A stretch of DNA of 64,000 bases from Capronia americana (Eukaryota; Ascomycota; Eurotiomycetes; Chaetothyriales; Herpotrichiellaceae): contig JADWQD010000012.1 in assembly GCA_016110215.1 (NCBI GenBank), positions 992,001-1,056,000 of the forward strand, written 5' to 3'. The notes under the pieces were generated by a model, which saw only the letters and a program-made list of their open reading frames with translations, ran no database searches and had not been told where the DNA came from. Made by a program: the position numbers and the translations under genes. How positions within the stretch are numbered: position 1 is the stretch's first letter; every line of letters starts with the position of its first letter. Shown piece after piece: positions 29,854 to 39,180 of the stretch.

Positions 29854-30465
29854 ATGGCGCCCTTGCTCCAACGTGACGGAGAGGTCTCGGACCAAATCGA
29901 CACCTACCTCTCGGTCATCGGCGGCAGCATCGCCGGTGGGATCATCGTCGGATTCCTAGTATCGTCAGTATTGTTCCGCCTATTCGCAAAACTGGACGGG
30001 AAACTGCGAAGACAACTCGACAGGGTGAGGATCGCCAGTCATGAAAACGAAGCAGCTGTGACGGCGCTTCATGGCGAGAAGGCGGCCCTCGAAGCGAGGT
30101 TGCGTGCCGAGGTCGAGATCGTCAGAACTACGGCACGCGAGAGGACCGAGCTGGAGGACCAACTTAACAGTGCGGTCCGACAGAGGGGGAGTCTCGAGAC
30201 AGCCTGTGCGGAAGCTGAACGCGAGCTCCTACAAGCGAGGGAGATGCATGAGCGGGAGGCCGCGGCGACGAGGCGGCGACTTGAGGAGACTCAGCACCAG
30301 GCGACGGAGCGGTTGGAGACCATCCGGTTAAAAACTGGACGGATCGGGGAGCTGGAAGCGGAGCTGGCGGCAAAAAGTGCTGCCTTTATGACTATGCGGC
30401 AGAAGCTGCATGCCACAAGGCAGATCATTGCGGAGGAGGATGAGAGGAGGGGGACGGGGAGATGA
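29854..30465 (+). CDS. Single-pass membrane protein with long coiled coil, unknown function
   Basis: Single exon, 203 residues. A short polar N-terminus leads into one membrane helix (YLSVIGGSIAGGIIVGFLVS, residues about 18-45). The remaining 150 residues are an unbroken charged heptad-rich helix (ARLRAEVEIVRTTARERTEL; AERELLQAREMHEREAAATR; LETIRLKTGRIGELEAELAA). This looks like an anchored coiled-coil tether, but no named family is recognised. Its 3' end converges on the reductase gene, 84 bp away. Confidence 0.7.
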   Translation: MAPLLQRDGEVSDQIDTYLSVIGGSIAGGIIVGFLVSSVLFRLFAKLDGKLRRQLDRVRIASHENEAAVTALHGEKAALEARLRAEVEIVRTTARERTELEDQLNSAVRQRGSLETACAEAERELLQAREMHEREAAATRRRLEETQHQATERLETIRLKTGRIGELEAELAAKSAAFMTMRQKLHATRQIIAEEDERRGTGR

Positions 30466-30549
30466 GAGGATAATTGGATGGTTGTTTGTCGAGAGCATGA
30501 GGTGAAGCGACCCAGGATTGCGCAGCTCTCGCTCCCTTTCCGGCTGTGA

Positions 30550-31440
30550 CTACTTCGTCTTCTGCCCTCTCAACCCGCGATAATATCTCTCCACCAATTC
30601 CAGGCCGCTCATCTTCCTCATCATCCCATCCATCATCCCCACAGGCATCAACGTCGCAAGCCATACCTGGAAGGCGTTCCCTCCTCGCCAGACATGAAGC
30701 GGCGGGTTCTTTCTCGACAGATCCTTCACGACTGCTTCGGCCCATTGATCGGCCGGCATGGCGGGGATGTCGATATCGGTGCGCATGAACTTCTCGACCT
30801 GCTCCTTCCCCGGCACGTACAGAGAGTGTTCTGGTAAGTGGATGTCGCCGCCCTGAGAGGAGCCCGACGAGGTGGTATTGGCGAAGAAATTGGACTGGAC
30901 GGTCCCGGTCTTGAGGTCCACGACTTTGATGTTGAAGGGCCGAAGTTCCTGGCGGAGGACGTCGGACATGGAAGCCGTGGCGGCCTTGGACATGCTGTAC
31001 GGGCCCTGAAGCGGCACGGGCATGACGCTCGCGCAGGAGGTGTTGTTGACAAGGAGGCCTCCGTCTTGCGCGTTGCGCAGCAGAGGGAAGAAGATCTGCG
31101 TGACGCGCAGCACAGACAGCGTGTTCAATTCGAAAAGCTTGGCCACATCGGGGATGGACGCATCAAGGAGAGGTGTGCTGTAGCCTGTCCCTGCGTTGTT
31201 GACCAGAATGTCGAGTGAGTTGCCGGTCGTCTCGGAGACAGCCTGGGCTGCTGCTTTGATGGATTCTTCGGACGAGACGTCAAGCTGGAGAGTCTTGATG
31301 TTCATCTGTTTCAGCGACGCCATTTTGTCGGGGTTCCGCGCCGTTGCGAATACACGGTCGCCATGTTTATGAAAGGCGACGGCCAGAGCGGCGCCCAGGC
31401 CGCCATCGGAGCAGCCTGTTATCAGGACTGTGCGCGGCAT
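30550..31440 (-). CDS. Short-chain dehydrogenase/reductase, AYR1-like
   Basis: Single exon, 296 residues. The classical SDR motifs are present: cofactor loop TGCSDGGLG (residues about 7-15), ARNPDK consistent with NADPH preference, DILVNNAG at about 78-85, and catalytic Ser/Tyr/Lys in NNTSCASVMPVPLQGPYSMS with YxxxK. Overall pattern resembles yeast AYR1 (1-acyl-dihydroxyacetone-phosphate reductase, also linked to NADPH-dependent lipid turnover) and related fungal reductases. The C-terminal hydrophobic stretch (AFQVWLATLMPVGMMDGM) could associate with membrane. The substrate is inferred and uncertain because fungi carry many close paralogues. Confidence 0.85.
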   Translation of the reverse strand: MPRTVLITGCSDGGLGAALAVAFHKHGDRVFATARNPDKMASLKQMNIKTLQLDVSSEESIKAAAQAVSETTGNSLDILVNNAGTGYSTPLLDASIPDVAKLFELNTLSVLRVTQIFFPLLRNAQDGGLLVNNTSCASVMPVPLQGPYSMSKAATASMSDVLRQELRPFNIKVVDLKTGTVQSNFFANTTSSGSSQGGDIHLPEHSLYVPGKEQVEKFMRTDIDIPAMPADQWAEAVVKDLSRKNPPLHVWRGGNAFQVWLATLMPVGMMDGMMRKMSGLELVERYYRGLRGQKTK

Positions 31441-32685
31441 CGTGAGAAACGTATGAGAATGATGATGAGGTTGTGGAAGTGGAGGGGGACTAGGATGAGG
31501 ATGAGTAAGTATGCTTTATGTCAAAGCGGTGCCAAGCTAGACTCCGTGAGGCCACCCGCCAACAGAGGATCCCATGGACAAGGCTCCGCTAGGGCTTCGC
31601 AGGAGCTTCCTTCGGATACATATGTAGTAAGAAGGCCCAAGAGAGGAACTCGAGATCTCGGGGGCGCTCGGAGCGGCTAGCTTCGCACCCGCCGGACCAG
31701 ATCCTCGTCCGACGTCCGCTCAGCAGGACGGCCCGCATTGGCAGAGCTGGGTCACAGTAATTCGCCGATACACACCAGCCGGTAGCCAGAGCAAGAAGAT
31801 GCTCAGTGCTTGTCACATCTGTCAGATAGCTGTGTCAATCGCAGCTGTCGTTCAGGGTTGAATTATCTGTGTGGCCCGTGCCAACGCTCTGCCAAGCCTT
31901 GTGCATGTGACCTTCACGTGACCAGCACTTACTCTTTGACCAGGTCGTGTCTGTCAATGCTCCCTCCATCCTCCTCTTCTCCTCGCATCAAACCACGTAG
32001 ACCACTTTCAAGTCCTTCACCCCAGGCGAACGTGGCGGAACAATATACACGCACTGTGCGGCCTCAAAGCCCGGCACATCAGGCTCCTAACGTTAGAAGC
32101 TGGAGATTAGCGAGACCCCATTCGTGCCAAGTCGACCCCATGCTCTTCGACACCCACTCCCTCTACGAAGCGCTCTGTTACGTCTTGGGACTTTCTCGGG
32201 ATCAACATTCGGTCCGTGTATGGCCAGCCCTTCCATGTCACCAAGAATCTGCGGATGGTCTTGGCGCCTCTCCGCAGCCTTGGTGCCAGTCGGATATTGT
32301 GCATCGACGCCATTGGCGTGTAACCACCATCGTAAGGAGTCGTTCAGCTCCCTCGTGAAACCCCGCTCCTTCCCATACAGCAGCCTGCTCGTCATGTAGG
32401 TTCTTCTGAATACATCTGAATCTGGATTTCTCATAGTCACGGCAGCAGGCTACGTCGTGCACGCTCGCTTCTGGCCAGCCAGACAGTCGAAAGAGGGAGC
32501 TGTTGCAGACTCGACCACCCCCGCAGATGAATGCAGGCATCTACATACGACGCAATTCAGCCAGCCAAAAGATTGGAGCCTGATCGCTCAGAGTTCAGCT
32601 GCAGCTGAAAGCGACTTGGCTGAGCTTGACGCTGGATCAGCGTCTCTCGAATATAAATACTCCGTGCCTGCTCGATCTTGCAACA
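31441..32685. other. Intergenic region with a possible gene relic
   Basis: About 1.25 kb without a supported gene. On the minus strand at 32093-32440, two overlapping frames carry protein-like segments (RELNDSLRWWLHANGVDAQ in one; TWKGWPYTDRMLIPRKSQDV and ERFVEGVGVEEHGVDL in the other), as if one coding sequence had been frameshifted. A TATA-like ATATAAATA at about 32650 precedes the metzincin start by about 35 bp. A CACGTG lies at 31915-31920. Confidence 0.35.
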
Positions 32686-33534
32686 ATGTGTTCAAAGCAT
32701 CCTATGCCTTCCGACAATCTAAGCAGCAAACCTTGGAACTGGTGCGGTACGGAACCTTCAAGCAATCTCAACGAAGGCGATCAAGCTCCCATCCCAGAGA
32801 CAGGCGACATGGCGAATCCACAAGAAAAGCGACCCTACCCGTGCGTCACACAAACCGGTCTTCAAGAGACAATCGGCGAGCCACCAAGCGAGGAACAATC
32901 TGGCGATAGCGAGGGACGAGACCACATTGTCATTGGTATCGGGCCCCTCATCCCCCGTTGGACTGCGTCCACCTCAAATCCTACCAAGCTTCTATACTTT
33001 GTGACCCGAGACGGGTTCCCGACTGAAAACGACTTCCAATATGCTGCGACGGCGTTCCAAGAAGCCGCCGACGAGTGGAACAACATAGGCTTTGGGGTGA
33101 ACATCTCTCAAACCCCCGATCGAGCACTCGCGAACTTCGTGGTCAAGTACATCAAACCTACCGTGGACGAAGGCGTCCTGGCTTCGGCCTTCTTCCCAAA
33201 CGACGTTGACGATGTTCTCGTCTACCATAAGACTCTCGTGGAGCCAGAGTGGAGAGCGGTTCTCAAGAACACCTTCTTGCACGAGATCGGGCATATCATT
33301 GGCCTTAGACATGAGTTTGCAATCGAGCAGGACGCCCTCGGCCACGGCCCAGAGCAGACCCCGGCAAAGCAATTTGGAAGCAAAAATCCGCTCTCGGTCA
33401 TGAGCTACGAGGACGTCAACAATATCCAGGATACCGACAAGCATGACGTCAAGGAGTTCTATAAGTTGCCGAATAACAGCAAGATTGGAGGGGTCAGAAT
33501 CCGGGATTATGTGCCAAGGCCGCTGAGCCAGTGA
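32686..33534 (+). CDS. Metzincin-type zinc metalloprotease (matrixin-like)
   Basis: Single exon, 282 residues from the ATG at 32686. The zinc site HEIGHIIGLRHE (residues 199-210) matches HExxHxxGxxHE, with three His ligands and the catalytic Glu. A Met-turn follows at SVMSYE (M239), 30 residues downstream, as in metzincins. Upstream strands (LLYFVTRDGFPTENDFQYAA; AFQEAADEWNNIGFGVN; ALANFVVKYI) fit the N-terminal subdomain of matrixin-like peptidases. There is no signal peptide or propeptide cysteine switch; the first 80 residues are polar and disordered-looking. Small fungal metzincins of this kind are poorly characterised. Location may be intracellular or via unconventional secretion, which is uncertain. 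A TATA-like box lies 35 bp upstream. Confidence 0.83.
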   Translation: MCSKHPMPSDNLSSKPWNWCGTEPSSNLNEGDQAPIPETGDMANPQEKRPYPCVTQTGLQETIGEPPSEEQSGDSEGRDHIVIGIGPLIPRWTASTSNPTKLLYFVTRDGFPTENDFQYAATAFQEAADEWNNIGFGVNISQTPDRALANFVVKYIKPTVDEGVLASAFFPNDVDDVLVYHKTLVEPEWRAVLKNTFLHEIGHIIGLRHEFAIEQDALGHGPEQTPAKQFGSKNPLSVMSYEDVNNIQDTDKHDVKEFYKLPNNSKIGGVRIRDYVPRPLSQ

Positions 33535-34266
33535 CTAGTTACAAGAAGGATGGTGCAAAACACAAAAAGTCCGGGTCAAGTCGCGCATACTTTTGGTCAG
33601 GATTGGCTTCGCTGTTTCATCAGTCATCATATCTGCAAGAATGACTTGATCATGGAGCGAGAACATATGCTGCTAGTGAAGTAGTGCTTGGATTTACTTT
33701 CCCTCGGTTTCATAAGTGGTGACTGATCTCACAGTACGGTTCGATGATGCTAGGTGAATACTTTGTGATTCTGGAAAAAGAACGAAGCAAGAATAAATTA
33801 AGACTCCGCAAGGCTTGGCGCAAGATCTCAGGCATCTCATCTGATTCCATCTAATCTAATCTAATCGATTTCTCATCACGCTGGGTCCCTTTTTGCGGTA
33901 AACTTGTCCTCTTCAATATTCCCCAAGATTCTCGCCCACCATCCACCCCCCGGCGACTCTCACCTTTGCTCCCATATTTACCACGCGGTCCAATCCTCCC
34001 TCAACACCCTCGGCACTCGCAGTTAAGGCGATCTGAAGGACCCTCCTCCACCGAGATAGGACTCATCGCCCACGCCTTTCTCAGCCGACCACAAACCCGA
34101 CCCACAACTGCGGCACCTCCCTCGGTCCTCTTTCATGACCACGACCTAAAGCGAACGGTTGTCCCCCTCCGCAAGTCAAACCCGGTCGCGCACCCGCCTC
34201 TCTCCGTGTCTCACACGCACACACACTCCCTCAGTGCGTGTGTGTGTGCGCGCTCGTGTGCCCAAC
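33535..34266. promoter_or_regulatory. SEC66 upstream region with CA/GT hairpin
   Basis: Pyrimidine-rich promoter and leader of SEC66. An 11-bp perfect inverted repeat, CGCACACACAC (34216-34226) and GTGTGTGTGCG (34240-34250), could fold into a hairpin ending 16 bases before the start codon. No gene is present. Confidence 0.5.
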
Positions 34267-35127
34267 ATGCAGTTCCTCACCCTCTCCCTCCTAATCCCCA
34301 TCGCCTATGTCTCGATCCTCCTAGGGAGCATGGCGACCTTCTCCCACCTGTACCGCTCGCGGCAAGTGAACAAGAAACTCCGCTTAGCGCCGTACTTCCC
34401 CGAGCATACGACCCGCAACATCTACATCTCGCTGCTCCACCTCTCGGATTCGCATTCGGACTCGGACTCGAGCAACGAGAAGGATAAGGACAAGGCGTCG
34501 AAAGTGCCGGACAGTGTGCTGCGCGCGGCCCTCCTCGCCCGCGCGTGCGACGACATCAGGCGCATCATGGAGGTGCGGATGCGCAAGCCCGCGCTCGCGG
34601 CGCTGCTCCAGCGGGGCGTGGTGGGCGACGAGATCTTCCAGCGCCTGCAGCGTGCGGAGCAGGAGCTCGAGCTGGAGATCAAGGACGTGGTGGCCGAGGC
34701 GAACGCGCTGAGCGGCGCCCCCGGCACGTGGGGCCAGACGATCTTCCAGAGCGCGAACGAGATGGTGCAGAACCAGATTCTGAGGGAGAAGTTAGACGCC
34801 ATCAAGGCCGGGCTGGGCGCCGAGAAGGAACGGTGGGAGCGCACGCGCGAGAGTGCCAGGAGGGAGTTGTTAGGTGGTGTTGAGGGTGTCGCTTCTGCTG
34901 CCGCTCCCGCTCCCGTTTCTGCTGCCACTGCAACTCCTACTCCCGCTCCCGTGCCTGCCGGACAGGGCGCCATACCCAAGGGAGCGGCCGGAAGTAGTGA
35001 TGAGGATGGAGTTATTGTCGAGACGCCGGCCGCAGAGGTTGCCACGCCTGCAACGACTGGTGCAAGCGGCGGCGGCGGCGGCGGCGGAGGAGGCGGCAAG
35101 AACAAGAAGAAAAAGGGCAAGAAATGA
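34267..35127 (+). CDS. SEC66: ER translocation protein SEC66 (SEC71)
   Basis: Single exon, 286 residues from the ATG at 34267. It has a short lumenal start and one membrane helix (FLTLSLLIPIAYVSILLGSM). Then comes the Sec66 cytosolic domain: FSHLYRSRQVNKKLRLAPYF, TTRNIYISLLHL, VPDSVLRAALLARACDDIRR, KPALAALLQRGVVGDEIFQR and GAPGTWGQTIFQSANEMVQN. Sec66 works with Sec62, Sec63 and Sec72 in post-translational import of proteins into the ER. The C-terminal 75 residues are low-complexity: Ala/Pro/Thr-rich, then ten consecutive Gly and a Lys-rich end, an extension longer than the yeast protein. Confidence 0.94.
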   Translation: MQFLTLSLLIPIAYVSILLGSMATFSHLYRSRQVNKKLRLAPYFPEHTTRNIYISLLHLSDSHSDSDSSNEKDKDKASKVPDSVLRAALLARACDDIRRIMEVRMRKPALAALLQRGVVGDEIFQRLQRAEQELELEIKDVVAEANALSGAPGTWGQTIFQSANEMVQNQILREKLDAIKAGLGAEKERWERTRESARRELLGGVEGVASAAAPAPVSAATATPTPAPVPAGQGAIPKGAAGSSDEDGVIVETPAAEVATPATTGASGGGGGGGGGGKNKKKKGKK

Positions 35128-35438
35128 TGAAGGCTACAAGGGAAGCGGCGTTTTGATCCTGTACGATACGTATTGCCGTCTGGGTCTTCCGGTGTTTGGA
35201 CGTGGATGGGTCGGTTACAGGTCTTCACGAGAGCGTGCATTAGCATTAGCATTGACAGGACAAAACTAGTATTAAAATTCACGGTTTTTCCGAGCGGCGC
35301 AAGATCTAGAGGAACGGCGGATGGAGTGGCTTTCATAGTCCGTGACGGGGCTAATATATGATACACACTATATTACAGGATCTGCACCGTGAATCGAAGG
35401 CCCGGTCTGGACGGTACAGGACATTATTGCTTCAACTC
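35128..35438. other. Convergent intergenic region
   Basis: 3' untranslated regions of SEC66 (plus) and the PPR protein gene (minus). A GCATTAGCATTAGCATT triplet repeat lies at about 35237-35253. No gene. Confidence 0.5.
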
Positions 35439-38000
35439 TCACATCTCGACATCGCCCCAGCCACGCTGTCTCAGCAGATCGAGAGGGACAGTCGTCTTCA
35501 TCTCGTCCGCGACCCCCTGGATGCTCTGGAGGACGCCGTCTAGCGCCACTCCTTTCATCCTCTTCTCGATGATAAGACCCAGGAATGTCGTGAGCACGTC
35601 CAGCCGGAGCTGCCGGGCCGGGTCACTCTCCTCTTCCGCGACGGCTTCGGGGTCGACGTCCGTTTCCTGGATCATCCTATCGGAGATGGCCACCATGATT
35701 TCCGTGAGCGTCTTGACTGCGCTTTGGTATTGCAGGTTCTTCTTCATCCGCAGACCCCGGGCACCGGCCGACGGTGGCGCCCAGTCCGAGGCATATGCGC
35801 GAGCCACTTGCATGATGATCAGCCTGCTGACTTCCTCGCGAGGGAGAGCATTGAAGCTCTGGTGGAGACCGTGCAAAGCACAGAGTGTTCCTTGCGGATC
35901 CGAGGATAGGGAGAAACAGCGGATAATCTGCTCATACAGCTCGAACGAGAATTCTTCCTGTGTCGAGACTCTCTTCTTCGCATCCAGTTTCTCGATCCAC
36001 TCTTGCATCTCGGCGAATAGTGCTCGTGCGTCAGGGAACCCTGCCTGATGTCGGCGAGGGGCCGCGTAGGAAGTCTTGGCCGTATCCCAGAGAGCTGCGA
36101 ATGTCTCGACGTCCGGTGTAATGGACGATTTTAAAGCCGAGTATTTCGACCAGACATCCGCTATCTGCCCGGATCGAAGGGAGGCGTAGAGCCAGTGATT
36201 CATGATGAACGAGTTGGGTTTGATCTTGGCTGAGCCGGTCATCACGTCAGTCAGGTGGCCGGCGTTTGCCAGGTCCGAGCGACGAGTGTAGTGCTGTAAA
36301 AGGATCGAGAACGTCTCAACCGTGGCCGCTGGTGCGGCTCGCTTGAGGAAGCTCGGGCGATGGTTGGGCTCTCTTGTGATCACAGCGTTCGCCGGGCCGT
36401 TGTGGCCTGCTGGCGACAACCGATTGTGCGCCATGTCAATTCGGGACTGGATCATTGCCCACGCAGTTTCTTCAGCCTTCTGACGATCTCGTAGTGAGCC
36501 TTGCCGTATCCACGCTGCGATCAGCCCATTCAATGGACCGGCATCGGGCTTGATGCCACGCTCATACATGAGCTCGACCACCAGTGCCGCATCGTCTGTC
36601 AAGCCCTGACCTAGCAGCCACTTTATCCAGGCAGTGAAGAAATATTTGTTTGCAAACCTCCGGGGGAAGCTAGCCAGCACAGACAGGCCTATTTGGCTGA
36701 CAAGGTCCTCGTTGAAGGGGTGGATGTCTGTGACTGCTTTGCCAAAGTCTCTGAATATCGTCCAGGAGCTTTGTGGTGCCTTGGCCGTCAGCAGGAACAT
36801 GTCCTTGAAGACGGCAAGAGCAAGTTCCGGACGATCAGCCTCGAGCAGAACGCTGCTGACTCGACCCAGAATGTCCAATCTCGTCTTTTCATCTTCGCGA
36901 GCCTCAAGTTTCCGGCAGAGCTCGAGATAGCAATACCAGGTTTTGATGTTGGCCTGTGGGTTTTGGCTCTTTGCCCACGCCGAGATGACCATGACGAGGA
37001 GCTCGGGATTAACCATGGTGGTATGCTCGTAGCATTCAAAGGCAAGACGCTGGGCCTTTTGTGGTTTGCCGAGCTGCACATACAGGCCGACACCAGCGAT
37101 CCAGAACAATTCAGCGAGTTCCGGCTTCGTGCCTAGCCGTGGTCGTTGTGACTCCCACGCCACTGCAGCAGAAGCGATGTCTCCGGTGGCTTGTAGAGCA
37201 TCAATGTATTCCACCCACTCCTTGTCCTCAAGCGGGACGTCGGCCTTGAGCATGTCCTTGCCTAGCATGACAAGGTGTTTCGGTCTGTAGAATCTCGTGC
37301 TCTGGGATTTCCAGAGAAAATGCCAGACATCCTCCGGGATGATCAGGTCGAAGTTCGAGACGTGCTGCTGACACCGCAGGTACCACTTCCAGAGCGCGAA
37401 GTATTCCTTGTCGTCGTCTTTCTGTTGAGCCGTCTCCAACGCGGCGTTGAATCGTTTGACATAGATCTTGTCCCGAACAGGAATGCTCAAGGTGACTCTG
37501 AGCGGCGATTTAGCTTGTGTAGGTTGCTTCTTTCCCTCCTCTTCCCTGGCCAGATCTTCCAGATCGTCCTCGGATATCAGGTCTGCGCTCTCAGACGGCA
37601 TTACGCCCTCTTCTTCCAGCGCCTTCAGCAGCTCTTCTCTTTCATCGGCAGGGAAAGAGCGAATGAATTCACTGTTTGGTCCGAAGGGTCCCTCGCGCAT
37701 GATAGCCAGTTCGCGGTCTAGCTGATCCAGCTCTGCCTTGACAGCGGCCGCTTCAGGGTCGAGAGGGTTGTGGACGGGACGCCGGCTCGCGGCATCCTCA
37801 CCCTGCTGCTCGTACTCGTGGACATCGGGGTTCCCTAGCGACGAAACGGCCGGTCTACGGCTTTGAAGGCGGGCTCGAGGCGGCTGACGGTATTGACGGA
37901 CCTGCTGCAGAAGTTGCAGGCACGGCTGATGCGCCGCAAAGCTGGGGGAGAGGCAGAACTGCTGATGCCATCTTCGCGAAAGACGGCAGATGCTGCGCAT
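35439..38000 (-). CDS. Mitochondrial pentatricopeptide-repeat (PPR) family protein
   Basis: Single exon, 853 residues from the ATG at 38000. The N-terminus (MRSICRLSRRWHQQF) is Arg-rich and lacks acids, a typical mitochondrial presequence. A disordered acidic region follows, with PFGPNSEFIRSFPADERE. From about residue 190 there is an extended array of helical-hairpin repeats (KEWVEYIDALQATGDIASAA; LELALAVFKDMFL-like; DDAALVVELMYERGIKPDAG, PLNGLIAAWIRQG). The GIKPDAGPLNGLI element is a classical PPR match. Fungal PPR proteins of this type (Neurospora cya-5-like) act on stability or translation of mitochondrial mRNAs; the target here is unknown. Upstream in-frame codons lack an ATG. Confidence 0.83.
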   Translation of the reverse strand: MRSICRLSRRWHQQFCLSPSFAAHQPCLQLLQQVRQYRQPPRARLQSRRPAVSSLGNPDVHEYEQQGEDAASRRPVHNPLDPEAAAVKAELDQLDRELAIMREGPFGPNSEFIRSFPADEREELLKALEEEGVMPSESADLISEDDLEDLAREEEGKKQPTQAKSPLRVTLSIPVRDKIYVKRFNAALETAQQKDDDKEYFALWKWYLRCQQHVSNFDLIIPEDVWHFLWKSQSTRFYRPKHLVMLGKDMLKADVPLEDKEWVEYIDALQATGDIASAAVAWESQRPRLGTKPELAELFWIAGVGLYVQLGKPQKAQRLAFECYEHTTMVNPELLVMVISAWAKSQNPQANIKTWYCYLELCRKLEAREDEKTRLDILGRVSSVLLEADRPELALAVFKDMFLLTAKAPQSSWTIFRDFGKAVTDIHPFNEDLVSQIGLSVLASFPRRFANKYFFTAWIKWLLGQGLTDDAALVVELMYERGIKPDAGPLNGLIAAWIRQGSLRDRQKAEETAWAMIQSRIDMAHNRLSPAGHNGPANAVITREPNHRPSFLKRAAPAATVETFSILLQHYTRRSDLANAGHLTDVMTGSAKIKPNSFIMNHWLYASLRSGQIADVWSKYSALKSSITPDVETFAALWDTAKTSYAAPRRHQAGFPDARALFAEMQEWIEKLDAKKRVSTQEEFSFELYEQIIRCFSLSSDPQGTLCALHGLHQSFNALPREEVSRLIIMQVARAYASDWAPPSAGARGLRMKKNLQYQSAVKTLTEIMVAISDRMIQETDVDPEAVAEEESDPARQLRLDVLTTFLGLIIEKRMKGVALDGVLQSIQGVADEMKTTVPLDLLRQRGWGDVEM

Positions 38001-38328
38001 AGATGGACGGTTCGGGAATGATGGAGGGAGTTCGCAGGCGGAACGTGTCACGAATGTCGAGACGATCGATCGGTGGACGCGGCCAGAAAAAGTTCGTGAA
38101 TATTTCGAGACGCTTCGGCCGCGACCGACGATGAGCCGAGATTCAGCAGCTCGTTTTCTAGAATGCTCTCCTCCTGCAGCGACAGCTACAAGTACTTATG
38201 ACTGTCCTAAGTTGTGAAGAATGACAAGTGCAAGTAGACAGTGTATAACTTAGTATTACCAGCGTCCACGCTGAGAGATCCCGTACTGATTTCCAAGTCA
38301 TTCAAGTGTGAATTAATACACCACAGCC
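38001..38328. promoter_or_regulatory. Divergent promoter region, PPR protein / small conserved protein
   Basis: A 328-bp region between divergent starts; it should contain both promoters. Nothing specific was identified. Confidence 0.4.
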
Positions 38329-38673
38329 ATGGCTCCAAATCAGCCAGAACAACAAGAGAACTCTTCTCCCCAAGAAGCCACCAAAGACAGCAGCCCATCG
38401 GCTTCAGCACCGCTTTTCCTTCCAGCGCCCACCGATGTCTCCTCGACATCTACTTCGACATCTCAAACTGTCAAGCTCGACGCCTTGGGACCCATGGTGA
38501 TAAACTCCGACGGCACGCTCTCCCGTATTCACAACTGGGCTGAAATGACAGAAGCCGAACGCGAGCGGACTCTGCGTATCCTGGGTAAGCGGAATCAATT
38601 GAGGCGGGAGAATATTCTTGCTGCCGAAGAGGAAAGTGAGAATGGTACCGTGGCAGGCGGTGATGGGTCATGA
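38329..38673 (+). CDS. Small conserved fungal protein, unknown function
   Basis: Single exon, 114 residues. The first 48 residues are Ser/Thr/Pro/Gln-rich and disordered-looking. Residues about 49-97 form one compact block, KLDALGPMVINSDGTLSRIH followed by NWAEMTEAERERTLRILGKR and NQLRRENIL, which has the look of a conserved fungal domain. I cannot name the family or function. A start in good context (CAGCCATGG) supports translation. Confidence 0.75.
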   Translation: MAPNQPEQQENSSPQEATKDSSPSASAPLFLPAPTDVSSTSTSTSQTVKLDALGPMVINSDGTLSRIHNWAEMTEAERERTLRILGKRNQLRRENILAAEEESENGTVAGGDGS

Positions 38674-39180
38674 ACGAAACCCGGGAATCTTAGGTGGGGA
38701 GTGACGTTAGGGGACGCTTTGATCGGAGTCTGAAGAGACCATGGGCAGTATTGCAAGCAGTCTCTCTGAACAGTCAGCGCAAACGTGCGGCGAACTTGAC
38801 AATTACATCCTCCAGATCATCGCCAGGACGTATGGATCTATGGAACATCTGTCTCGGAGGTGTCCAGTTTGTTCTGTTCATAACAGAATGCAGAAGCCTT
38901 GCGTCAGATGGGCCTCTCCGTTGTTGTTACGGATGTCAACATTTGAGGGCAGTATGAATAAGAGTCAGACTAGAAGGTGCTCAATAATGATGCCGTCGGA
39001 GACATTGGTGGTGGAACGCGACAAGACCTCGCATCTCAGAGAGGAACCGATATGCAAGGCCTGTCGCGCTGTGGCAGGTCGTCAGTAGCAGTTTCTACTC
39101 GACATTTGGGTGGCTATGACAGAAAGGGGGTCACTGCATCTTCTCAAGTCTGCTTGGGCTTCCTTGGTAGACCAGCTCTT
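38674..39180. other. Convergent intergenic region
   Basis: Between the small conserved gene (plus) and the HET-domain gene (minus). No supported gene, repeat or RNA was recognised. Confidence 0.5.
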
